The notes under the pieces were generated by a model. It had not been told where the DNA came from. It searched no databases and saw only the letters and a list, made by a program, of their open reading frames with translations. Positions 23,313 through 31,609 of a DNA stretch of 33,734 nt are shown piece after piece. The DNA comes from Pseudomonadota bacterium. Lineage in GTDB: Bacteria > Pseudomonadota > Gammaproteobacteria > Burkholderiales > Rhodocyclaceae. The first letter of the stretch is position 1. Every line of letters begins with the position of its first letter. The stretch is taken from the NCBI GenBank assembly GCA_018241665.1, contig JAFEDK010000042.1, positions 1-33,734 of the forward strand, read 5' to 3'. The translations under genes were made by a program, and so were the position numbers.

Positions 23313-24416
23313 CTAATAGGCAATGTGGAAATTCGTGAAGCCGTTGCCGTGCCGCTCGATGTCTTCCAGGGCTTCGTTGATCTTCTCGAGGCTGTAAGGC
23401 CTGGGCTCGAGGATGCCCAGATCCACTGTCCCCGCGGCAATCATGGCGGCCATTTCATCGCCTTCGGCGGGCGTGAACCAGAGGGAGCCGATGTACTGGA
23501 GCTGCGCGCACATGAAAGGGTGGGGATCAATGGGAATCGGCCCCGCTACGCCGCCAATCTGCACGATGCGCCCGCCCCGGGTGACGGCCTGCATGGCATC
23601 GATCGAGAGATCCACCGAGGCTTTCGCGCCGAGTGTGTCGAGCATGACGTCGACTCCGTCCCTGATCCGTGCCCGTACTTGCTCATGAATCGGCCCATCG
23701 CCCCAGCAAATTGGAACCACCCGCAGAGGATCCAGTTGCATCAGGCGTTTCAGTGCCGCGGGATCCCGGCCCGCGACAATGACGCGGCCGGCACCGAAGG
23801 CCAATGCCAATAATGTTGCACCGACGCCCAGCGTCCCCGTTGCACCGAGAATGAGAATGTCCTGTCCCGGACGCAGGCCCGATTTGCGAATGGCCGAGTA
23901 GGCTGTTCCCAGGTAGCCTAGGCGCGCCCCGTGCTCGATCCGCATGGTTTCCGGAAGGCGCACCAGATTGGCCGCGGGCGCCACGGTGTATTCGCCATAT
24001 CCCGCATAGGGGTACGTCCTGAAAACGGATTGGGAGTCTTTCCCAAATCCGAAGTAACCCATGAACGTGTAGCTCTCACAGCGCGTGGGCTCGCCCTGCT
24101 TGCAGTGGCGGCATTCCCCACAGCCAACCCCGGGATTCACATACACACGGTCGCCCGGCTTGAATGAGCTCACCTCTTTGCCAACGGCAGCCACGGTTCC
24201 TGCCGCATCCAGACCGAATATCGCCGGGAGTGCTGGCAGCGGCAGGAAGGGGTACCAGGTCGGAAAATGGGTCACCACATTCCGAAGGTTGGGGATGATC
24301 CCGCATGACTCGACTTTTATTAGAACATCATGCGTTCCTGGCGTCGGCACGGGGACTGCGTCGATCCGGAATTTTCCCCCGATTTCGTGCAGACGGGCCG
24401 CTTTCATCATTTGCAT
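23313..24416 (-). CDS. Medium-chain dehydrogenase/reductase without catalytic-zinc ligands
   Basis: 367 residues of the MDR (zinc alcohol dehydrogenase-like) superfamily. The structural-zinc lobe is intact (CGECRHCKQGEPTRC, near residues 99-113) and the nucleotide-binding fold is clear (ILGATGTLGVGATLLA, near 190). The catalytic-zinc motifs are altered: the usual CxTDxH after the first strand reads CGIIPNLRN and the GHExxG motif reads GLDAAG, so His and Glu ligands are missing. Such MDR proteins are commonly quinone- or enoyl-type reductases. As first gene of the mhpB operon it is a good candidate for reducing the double bond between 8-hydroxycoumarin (or 2,3-dihydroxycinnamate) and 2,3-dihydroxyphenylpropionate (inference). 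AAGGAG lies 7 nt before the ATG at 24416. Confidence 0.9.
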   Translation of the reverse strand: MQMMKAARLHEIGGKFRIDAVPVPTPGTHDVLIKVESCGIIPNLRNVVTHFPTWYPFLPLPALPAIFGLDAAGTVAAVGKEVSSFKPGDRVYVNPGVGCGECRHCKQGEPTRCESYTFMGYFGFGKDSQSVFRTYPYAGYGEYTVAPAANLVRLPETMRIEHGARLGYLGTAYSAIRKSGLRPGQDILILGATGTLGVGATLLALAFGAGRVIVAGRDPAALKRLMQLDPLRVVPICWGDGPIHEQVRARIRDGVDVMLDTLGAKASVDLSIDAMQAVTRGGRIVQIGGVAGPIPIDPHPFMCAQLQYIGSLWFTPAEGDEMAAMIAAGTVDLGILEPRPYSLEKINEALEDIERHGNGFTNFHIAY

Positions 24417-24481
24417 TGATTGTCTCCTTCTATTTCTTGGTGACCGGGATTGAGTGGGGCCTCGGTGAGTGCGGACATGAA

Positions 24482-24541
24482 GTTATTGGTGTGTTCCTTA
24501 TTGCGCACTCCGCGCAATCCCCGACTTATCCTCTCAACGCA
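24482..24541 (-). promoter_or_regulatory. XylS-type operator and promoter of the MDR-cupin-mhpB operon
   Basis: On the minus strand, TGCGTTGAGAGGATA (24541-24527) differs from TGCA-N6-GGATA by one base. A poor second copy, GGGATTGCGCGGAGT, lies exactly 20 bp on (24521-24507), and its GGAGT end parallels the GGAGC end of the weak copy at oxoO. Over 23 bp the plus-strand sequence from 24527 matches that from 4893 at 18 positions. A possible -10 (AATAAC) is at 24487-24482. Confidence 0.65.
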
Positions 24542-24637
24542 TGAATGAAAACGAGTTGTCTGCTACGGATCTGGTCGTGGCCGGAAGTCCGCAGAAAATG
24601 CCTGCAATGGTGCCTCTGGTGCTACCGCGCAGAACCC

Positions 24638-24701
24638 TGCGCTACCGGGATAGGCGCTTCGCTCTCCGGATATGATCCCTGTAGTCTCAAGGACTTAGAC
24701 T
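24638..24701 (+). promoter_or_regulatory. XylS-type tandem operator and promoter of mhpC
   Basis: TGCGCTACCGGGATA (24638-24652) and TTCGCTCTCCGGATA (24658-24672) are direct repeats spaced 20 bp, both with a perfect GGATA half. A TTAGAC element (24695-24700) lies 22 nt past the second and may be the -10. The mhpC ATG is 62 nt past the proximal box. With the divergent operator at 24507-24541 it makes a face-to-back control region for the two mhp units. Confidence 0.72.
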
Positions 24702-24733
24702 CCTCTTTGTGATCACATCGAGGAGGCATTTAC

Positions 24734-25606
24734 ATGATTCAATCCATCCCGGCCCTGACTGATGAGCAAACAAGCCGCTTCATGCAGATCAGTCTCAATG
24801 GCGATACGTACCGGGTGCATTTCAATGACACGGGTGGCGAAGGGCCGGTAGTGGTGATGCTTCACGGCTCCGGCCCGGGAGCAACGGGCTGGGCAAATTT
24901 CCAGCGGAATGTAGAAGCGGTCTCCAGCGCGGGTTACCGGGTCGTCCTGATGGATTGTCTGGGTTGGGGAAAGAGTGATCCGATTATTTCGACCGGCTCC
25001 CGTTCCCAACTCAATGCGGATACCCTTTGCGCGCTGTTGGACGGTTTGCAGATCACGTCCGCGCATTTGATCGGAAACTCGATGGGGGCGCACAGCGCGG
25101 TGGCCTTCGCCCTCGCATATCCGCAACGGGTCGATAAGCTGATCTTGATGGGGGGCGGAACCGGTGGCGCCAGTCTGCTCGTCCCCATGCCTACGGAAGG
25201 CATCCGTTGCCTGAATGCGCTTTATCGGGAACCAACCATCGACAACCTGAAGCGGATGATGGACATCTTCGTCTATGACCCAAGCAGTCTGACTGAAGAA
25301 CTCCTTCGCTTACGTCTGGCCAACATGCTCGGGAACCGGGTGCATCTCAGCAACTTCGTGGCCAGTCTGCAGGCCAATCCGAAACAGTTTCCGGATCAGG
25401 GGAGCCGGCTTAATGAAATCACCGCGCCAACATTGATCGTCTGGGGCAGAGAGGATCGGTTCGTCCCCCTGGACCTTGGTCTGCGCTTGATGGCTGGGAT
25501 CCAGAAAGCTGAAATGCACATCTTCAACTGCTGCGGCCACTGGGCGCAGTGGGAGCACGCAAGCAAGTTCAATGGCTTGGCATTGTCGTTTCTCGCGCCA
25601 AGTTGA
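24734..25606 (+). CDS. mhpC: 2-hydroxy-6-oxonona-2,4-diene-1,9-dioate hydrolase
   Basis: 290 residues, aligning along its whole length with E. coli MhpC as I recall it: [54 protein letters not shown] (Ser116 nucleophile), [32 protein letters not shown] (acid) and [11 protein letters not shown] (His). The enzyme cleaves the MhpB product to 2-hydroxypenta-2,4-dienoate and succinate (or fumarate from the cinnamate analogue). It is a single-gene unit with its own operator pair, and a strong GAGGAGG site lies 7 nt before the ATG. Separation from mhpB, which is divergent, differs from the E. coli order mhpABCDFE. Confidence 0.96.
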   Translation: MIQSIPALTDEQTSRFMQISLNGDTYRVHFNDTGGEGPVVVMLHGSGPGATGWANFQRNVEAVSSAGYRVVLMDCLGWGKSDPIISTGSRSQLNADTLCALLDGLQITSAHLIGNSMGAHSAVAFALAYPQRVDKLILMGGGTGGASLLVPMPTEGIRCLNALYREPTIDNLKRMMDIFVYDPSSLTEELLRLRLANMLGNRVHLSNFVASLQANPKQFPDQGSRLNEITAPTLIVWGREDRFVPLDLGLRLMAGIQKAEMHIFNCCGHWAQWEHASKFNGLALSFLAPS

Positions 25607-26174
25607 GCCTGAGTAAGGCCTGCAAAGCCGCAGCACTGCTCGGCCGGTCTTGAACTCTCCGTGAGGCAGTAGATCGGCCGGGCAACAAAAAGGGACTGCC
25701 CAGCGCTCTGAGCAGTCCCATCTTTCACTCCAGTCGCAGGAAGGCACCTTGTCCGTTGTTGTCTTGATGTGGGTCCTGCGCTCCTCTGTATCGCGCAGGC
25801 CTGCACAATCAACGGGCAGCGTGTGAGGGGCGAAATATCCCTTGTGGAGCGGGAAGAAAAGGCCGCAGGCCAGAAACGGGCTGAGTTTTTTGACCAAGGG
25901 TAGGCCAAAAAACAAAATGGGCTAGGCGTTCAGACCTAACCCATCGAGCTCAACGCTTGCTCCCTGACCACGATGTTCTGTAAAAACAGGTGCTTGTTTG
26001 AGCATTTGTTTTCACCGCATGTGGCGCGCCCGAGGCCTTCGGAGGGCTGTCAATAATATCTGTTTAGAACGGATAAAAGGCGCATAGATAGGCGTAATTA
26101 GTTGAATATTTGACGCTATGATCAGGGTGAAGCACTTTGATGGCATCCCCAACGCGCACCCTTGAGCCCACAAC
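25607..26174. other. Gap between the catabolic cluster and the element region
   Basis: This 568-bp stretch has no convincing gene. It holds a terminator-like hairpin at 25692-25719 and an imperfect palindrome at 25919-25942 (GGGCTAGG ... CCTAACCC). The 26,000-26,170 part is AT-rich and should hold the promoter of the large recombinase gene, but no confident -35/-10 pair was found. The drop in base composition begins here, so the edge of the inserted element may be within this gap. No tRNA was found. Confidence 0.5.
25686..25719 (-). terminator. Hairpin terminator right of mhpC
   Basis: GGGACTGC (25692-25699) pairs with GCAGTCCC (25712-25719), extended by CAG/CTG inside. On the minus strand the stem is followed by TTTTTGTT (complement of 25684-25691), a good U-tract; on the plus strand it is followed only by ATCTTTC. 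It lies 86 bp past mhpC and could end both mhpC and leftward transcription. Confidence 0.7.
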
Positions 26175-29100
26175 TTGACGCTAGATACCCGCTCTGAGGC
26201 CCCCCAGCCTCTGCCCACTTCCACGACCCGTGCTCCCTCAGACACTTGGCGCCCCCTCGTAGATTGGGCTGACGCCGCTGGCTGTCTTGATGAGCTTCGG
26301 CTGCTTGTGCTCGTTTGCCAAAGCCAGAGGAACCCGGAGTGGCTTGGCACAGCCTTGCATACTATCGCGACCTCAAGGGCGCGTCTGATCCTAGGTGATT
26401 GGTCTGCCTGCATTCCGGAGCTTGAGCCGCTGTACACCCTGGCAAGCCAAGTGAGCATCACCACTTCGCCTGGGGTACCCGCAGCCTTGCCGACGTCCGT
26501 CCCGCCAGAGCGGCAGCTCCGTGGGAGCCTTTCGAGCGCCTTCATTATCGCATCTCTGATCGATCCTGCGCCGCCTGCGCGGGATAGCCGCTACGCATCG
26601 GTGTTCCCGGAGTGGTTCGACACTCTACGACTTTGGATGCTCGGGCAAGCTTGGATCCGCGCACTGCGCGGAAATTATCTGGATCAGAATCTCAAGGCCG
26701 TCGCAGACGCGCTCCGCCATGCAGCTTCGCGCGAACCGGCTTGGGTCGGGTTGCTGTCTGCTCTCTACGAGCCATTCCCAGTTGAGTTTGAATCTGTTTC
26801 GAATACCTTGCGGCGACGAGCTCAGGCTCGACTCCTCGCTGACGAGCTAGGCAGTGCTGAGCAAAGGGTCCTCCGTGCGCTCATACGGGTAGCGCGGAAC
26901 GAGGATGCTCCAACCAATAAGGGATTGTCCGAAAGTGATGAATTCCGTGTAAGAGTTCTGAGCTCACTGGGTGACGGCACGTCTCCGATACGCGTGTTGC
27001 CGGGATGGGAGGAGAGTGCTGGCGGGAGCGATCTTGAGGTTGAGTTGGATGAGCGCGCAGATGCTGACGGCGCTCGTGTCATGTCCTTCGTGGGCAAGGC
27101 GACGGAAACGCCTGCGCAACGCAGCATCACCGGAAACACCATCCTGTTGCGGAGCCATGAGTTCAGTCAGTACCTGCCCTGGTCCTGGCATCAGCTTACG
27201 CGACCGGAGCGCACGGCTATCGAAGAGTGGATTGAGTCTGAACGCGATCAGGGTGGGCGGGATGGTTTGCTCGCTGCGTTCACCTGGATCGCGCTCGCCA
27301 CGGGATACTCGCTGATGCAAGTCTGCCATTTTGGGCTGGGTAGCAACGTTGAGGGTGACTGGCAGCTTTCCACTGACCTTGATGTTCTGTTCCGTCAGCC
27401 TCCGCGGCCATCCTATCGGCGAGAGTTGCCTGAGGCACTGACAGAGTTGCTGGTGCTGCCGGCGTCCGTTCATCGCTTGCGTCTGCCCGACTGGATCCGA
27501 CTTGTGCTTGCGGGCTACACACAGATCCCAACTCGCAAAAAACTGGGCGACTTCTGGATATCGGTCACCGAAACGCCTAGCCAGGCTTTCTTGCGTGTTG
27601 CCGCAGTGCGGGGTTTTGCGCGGGTCACCACAAGTATGCTTAGTCATGTGCTGGGCTACTCCCTGTATCACCGTACGTCTGACAGCCTCCTCGCGTTGGC
27701 CGGAAGTGCCCATGGCCGCACCGCAATGCCGGGCGCCAGCGCCTACCCTTCGTGGGCGGCGGCAGAGGTGCTGGATCGTTACCATGCGCTCGGTACCGAG
27801 CTCCAATTCGACATCAGCCCCGATGGCGATGGTGTCAATGCATTGGGGAGCCGTCTAAGGGTCGTTGAAGAACTGTTTTGCTCGCTTCTTAGCAGTGCCT
27901 TCAGCGGACTCGAGTCACAGATCACGCAGGGCTCCTTGATTGAACAGCACAACGCGTACACAACGGCTTTGGTGATCAAGCTGTTTGCGGCGACGGGTGC
28001 GCGTCCGGTGAGCGACCCGTTCGAGTCCCCTCTGCACTTCGATCTTGGCGATCATCGGGTGTATGTCGCCGACAAGTTGGTTGTCGGAGCGGAAGGCGGC
28101 CGGCTGCTGCCGATGCCAAAGTCACTTTCAGTTGAGATCGAGCGCTATTTTGGCTATCTCGAGAAGCTCGCACTGCTTTTTGCACCCTCTCAACCAGCCT
28201 TCTCTGCTGCGCTTCTTGGGCTGCACGAATCCCGGCCCCCCTTCCGACTTCCCCTCTTCTTCTACCTGGGTAAGGAGGGTTGGGAGTCTGTCTCAGAGGA
28301 AGGGCTGAGGAGGTCTCTCGGCAGTGGTGTGTTTCCTGCTCCCCTTAATATCTTCCGGCATCGACTTCCCGTGGCTCTGCGCGCAAGAGGTGTTGATGCC
28401 GAAGTGATCGACGGGCTACTGGGCCATGCCTACGGAGGTTGCAGCACTTACGGGGATTGGTCGACACGGCAATGGAGCGTCGACATGGAGCAGGGTGGTC
28501 CGGCGCTTGAGAGTGCCTTCAGCGAGTTGGCATTGCCAGTCCTCCCAGTGCCGATCCTCCGGGCCTCACCGGAATGGCCCAGGGCGCTCGCGGAGCAGGA
28601 CGTCCTCTTTGGACTCGCGCGCCGTAAGCGTGAACAACGGAAGCGGCGTGAGGCCGCCCGACAGCAGGCGCGCGCGCTGATCGAGGACTGGCTTGAGGAG
28701 CGCAGCGTCGGAGAGATTACTGCGGAGGAACTGGCCAAGCTTGAACGTATGCTGGTCACAACGCCGAGCGGGACGCCCCATGTCATGGCGCACATCCGCT
28801 ACGCTGTGCTTCAGCGATACTTCAACATGCAACTTCGGCGTGGCACGACCACCCTGCGACTGCGGCGCGCGTATGTCGCGCTTAACGAGGATGCGCCATT
28901 CACCACAGACTTGGCAGCGCGCGCTTCCCGGGTGGTGAGAATGCTGCTCGAACAACTGCCGATCCTGCGGAAGGCTTTTCCTCCCAGTCGAGCAACCGCC
29001 ACCGATGCCTTACTGATGGCGAGCTTACACTTGATGGCGGAAAGCCGGATATCCAACTCCGCACTGTTGCATGCGATATCGGATCCCCGGGTTGTCTGCC

Positions 29101-31490
29101 TCGTTCACTTTCGGCGTCGATATTGGCTCGAGTTCAGACCGGATCTCGAGGACGAGCTTGAGGCCAGCGACGCCACGTCTCCCTGTCTGAGGCTTCCGAT
29201 CTCTAGGGACTGCGCAGCTTTTCTGGAGGCGGGGCGCAAACCCGGTCGAAAGAAGGGGGCCGTCCAGAAGGTACTGGGTGAGGCCTTGATGAGTTGTCAT
29301 GTCGATCTAAGCAACGAGGACGGAAAGAACGTAATCGACATCCTTGCCAGCTATGTCGATCAACACAATCGACTTGCCACCCCAGGCGTGTTGGCCGGTG
29401 TGCTGTCCGGGCGTGTTACCGCTTGTAGCCTTGATCATTGCGATTGGGTGAGACTCGAGACCGGCGCGTTTCTGGAACTCCCCGGCGCAGTGCCTAGCCA
29501 AGTAGGAAGCGATCAGGTATCTCTCACGTCAGCGGAAGATGACCTCAAAGCGGGCGAGCGTGATGAGGCTCGCTCTGTTGCCAGTCAGACCGAATCGCGT
29601 CTCTACTTTCAAGCGCTCCGACGAGGTATCGAGGGCGCCGACACCGATCGTAACTCCAAGGGCAGAAGGGAGATGGTCAGTGCGGTCTCTTCTGTCGTCA
29701 CTGAATTCCGACCCCGTGTATCGTCGGCGCTGTATCTGGTAGGGGAGTGGCTTTGTCAGCTTGTAAGCACGGTGAGGCGGCTGAGCAGTATTCGACGTTA
29801 CCTCAGCGGCATTTCGCCTGCGGCCGAGCGGGTATGGTACGACGCGGATCTATTGAATGCCGAGGAGGAGGAGGTTGGCGAACTCTACAGCGCGCTGCTG
29901 GCTGCCCGTCCTGACATTGAAGCGAGAGCGGTGGGCCTCTATTTACGGCGTTTTCACGTTTTCGCCAGAAAGTTCGGAGCGATCTCGGATCCAGATTGGG
30001 GAGATCTCCCCCTTGGGAAGGCCACGATATCGGTGCGGCCGGCTTATATCCGAGAGCATGACTACCTGGCTGCGCTCGACATCATCCTTGCTTCATCCCA
30101 TAGGTATGGCCAGGATGTGGTGACGGCAAGCGCAATGGTCTTGCTCCTCGCTTATCGATATGGGCTGAGAGCGTCCGAGGCAGCCGGCTTGGTGAGGGGG
30201 GACTGGGTTGGCGACGTCCGGCCCCTACTTCTCCTCAGGAACAATGCCATCCGCAGGCTGAAAACGAACTCGGGTCGCCGGCTCGTTCCAACGTTGTTTG
30301 AGCACACCGCGGTGGAAAACAATCTGATCAAGCGCGTGCTCGTCACCGCAGAGGCGAATTCTGGCGGGGATATGGCCGCGCCGCTTCTGGGCGGTCAGAT
30401 ACGGGGGCCACGAGCTGTCGGGCGTATGCGTTTGATCGTCATTCAGGCACTGCGCTGGGCGACCGGCAATCCAGCGCTTGTGATCCACAGTGCCCGGCAC
30501 AGTTTTGCGACACGAGTTCTTGACTCGATGGTCTGCATCGACGCCGCAGTTCATCGAAGTCATTTGGATGTGCCTGTCACCGCAACGATGCGGGCTCAGG
30601 TTCTGGGGAGTGCGCATCAGTCTCGGCGGACCCTATGGGGCGTGGCGCGATTGCTTGGTCACGCGTCACCTGTAACGAGTATCGGATCCTACTCGCACGT
30701 TGTAGATCGATGGCTTGATGATTACGTGGACCACAACGTCTTGCGGCGGGCGAGGGCAGCCCTGCTCGAGGGGGTCTATGACCTGGATGCTCAGAAAACC
30801 AGGGCGGCGAAGCTTGATGCCCATCCCCTGGAAGACAACATACCCAACGTCTCTGTCGGGAGTTTGGTGCGCCTGGCGCGACTGGTGAGTCGAGGTGCGG
30901 ACCATCATCGTTCCGCAATCGGGCTTGGCGTTCCTTCTGAGATTTCCGACGAGATGCGCTCGGCCCTTGAGTCTGCTTTTCGGGGGAGTGCGAAGCGCTC
31001 TGAGCGGAGCAAGTCCTTGCCAGAGTTGATGACATCGGTCACTGAGTTGCAGTGGGAAAGTCTGATCGAGTTCGCGGACGAGGTTCAGGTGGATCCCAAT
31101 AACCCTTGGGGCAAAGTTCCGACGGCCTCCGACTTCGCAGGGTTACTTGGGCCTCAGCGTCATATTGTGATGTGGAGAGAGGAGCATTTTGAATGGATTG
31201 GGCGGCTTGTTAAGTCACTTCATCTCCAAGACTCGGATTTTGTTGTTTTTACAACATCTGGCCTCACGCGGGACCAAGAAATCTGGATCGAAGAATACTG
31301 CCTATCGCAATTCGTTGTGACTGAAGGTAGTGAAGCTCAGTTGGATACCGTGTGGACTGAGCGTGGGCGCACAATGGTTGTTGAGCGAGCGGTCTTGGTT
31401 CTGAGCCGTCGAAAGGGTCACGCCGTCTCCAATCGCATATTGCTGACAGTTCTTGCTATCGCATGGTTCGCGGCTGTATCGATTGGGTGA
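26175..31490 (+). CDS. Giant protein with two tyrosine-recombinase-like catalytic domains
   Basis: 1771 residues in one uninterrupted frame; ordinary tyrosine integrases have 300-450. The C-terminal catalytic domain is complete: R1332 (GLRASEAAGL), K1363, H1438-x2-R1441 (HSARHSFAT), H1496 (LLGHASP) and Y1506 (SIGSYSHV). A second, earlier domain has the same order: R610 (ATGARPVSDPF), an HxxR motif with Asn in place of the first His (NIFRHR, R728), H751 (GLLGHAYGG) and Y759 (CSTYGDW). Residues 1-560 and 770-1300 are mostly helical with no recognised domain; a basic helix (KREQRKRREAARQQ) lies near 815-830. The only start before the first stop upstream is TTG at 26175, without a Shine-Dalgarno sequence; an in-frame GTG lies near 26308, so the N-terminus is uncertain. 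It probably integrates or excises the surrounding element (inference). Confidence 0.85.
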   Translation: MTLDTRSEAPQPLPTSTTRAPSDTWRPLVDWADAAGCLDELRLLVLVCQSQRNPEWLGTALHTIATSRARLILGDWSACIPELEPLYTLASQVSITTSPGVPAALPTSVPPERQLRGSLSSAFIIASLIDPAPPARDSRYASVFPEWFDTLRLWMLGQAWIRALRGNYLDQNLKAVADALRHAASREPAWVGLLSALYEPFPVEFESVSNTLRRRAQARLLADELGSAEQRVLRALIRVARNEDAPTNKGLSESDEFRVRVLSSLGDGTSPIRVLPGWEESAGGSDLEVELDERADADGARVMSFVGKATETPAQRSITGNTILLRSHEFSQYLPWSWHQLTRPERTAIEEWIESERDQGGRDGLLAAFTWIALATGYSLMQVCHFGLGSNVEGDWQLSTDLDVLFRQPPRPSYRRELPEALTELLVLPASVHRLRLPDWIRLVLAGYTQIPTRKKLGDFWISVTETPSQAFLRVAAVRGFARVTTSMLSHVLGYSLYHRTSDSLLALAGSAHGRTAMPGASAYPSWAAAEVLDRYHALGTELQFDISPDGDGVNALGSRLRVVEELFCSLLSSAFSGLESQITQGSLIEQHNAYTTALVIKLFAATGARPVSDPFESPLHFDLGDHRVYVADKLVVGAEGGRLLPMPKSLSVEIERYFGYLEKLALLFAPSQPAFSAALLGLHESRPPFRLPLFFYLGKEGWESVSEEGLRRSLGSGVFPAPLNIFRHRLPVALRARGVDAEVIDGLLGHAYGGCSTYGDWSTRQWSVDMEQGGPALESAFSELALPVLPVPILRASPEWPRALAEQDVLFGLARRKREQRKRREAARQQARALIEDWLEERSVGEITAEELAKLERMLVTTPSGTPHVMAHIRYAVLQRYFNMQLRRGTTTLRLRRAYVALNEDAPFTTDLAARASRVVRMLLEQLPILRKAFPPSRATATDALLMASLHLMAESRISNSALLHAISDPRVVCLVHFRRRYWLEFRPDLEDELEASDATSPCLRLPISRDCAAFLEAGRKPGRKKGAVQKVLGEALMSCHVDLSNEDGKNVIDILASYVDQHNRLATPGVLAGVLSGRVTACSLDHCDWVRLETGAFLELPGAVPSQVGSDQVSLTSAEDDLKAGERDEARSVASQTESRLYFQALRRGIEGADTDRNSKGRREMVSAVSSVVTEFRPRVSSALYLVGEWLCQLVSTVRRLSSIRRYLSGISPAAERVWYDADLLNAEEEEVGELYSALLAARPDIEARAVGLYLRRFHVFARKFGAISDPDWGDLPLGKATISVRPAYIREHDYLAALDIILASSHRYGQDVVTASAMVLLLAYRYGLRASEAAGLVRGDWVGDVRPLLLLRNNAIRRLKTNSGRRLVPTLFEHTAVENNLIKRVLVTAEANSGGDMAAPLLGGQIRGPRAVGRMRLIVIQALRWATGNPALVIHSARHSFATRVLDSMVCIDAAVHRSHLDVPVTATMRAQVLGSAHQSRRTLWGVARLLGHASPVTSIGSYSHVVDRWLDDYVDHNVLRRARAALLEGVYDLDAQKTRAAKLDAHPLEDNIPNVSVGSLVRLARLVSRGADHHRSAIGLGVPSEISDEMRSALESAFRGSAKRSERSKSLPELMTSVTELQWESLIEFADEVQVDPNNPWGKVPTASDFAGLLGPQRHIVMWREEHFEWIGRLVKSLHLQDSDFVVFTTSGLTRDQEIWIEEYCLSQFVVTEGSEAQLDTVWTERGRTMVVERAVLVLSRRKGHAVSNRILLTVLAIAWFAAVSIG

Positions 31491-31609
31491 AATCACGCTT
31501 TTCTGAGTGACGAATTATATTTGCAAGGCCATAAAATGGCAGCGCCAGTAGATGAAATAACGCACAAGTATGATCGAGAATTGAGCCATGTATTTCAAAG
31601 GTGAAGAAC

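Noticed and set aside
25919-25942. Imperfect palindrome GGGCTAGG ... CCTAACCC as a recombination site
   Set aside because: A single copy with mismatches. No matching repeat was seen elsewhere in the window, so an attachment site cannot be claimed.
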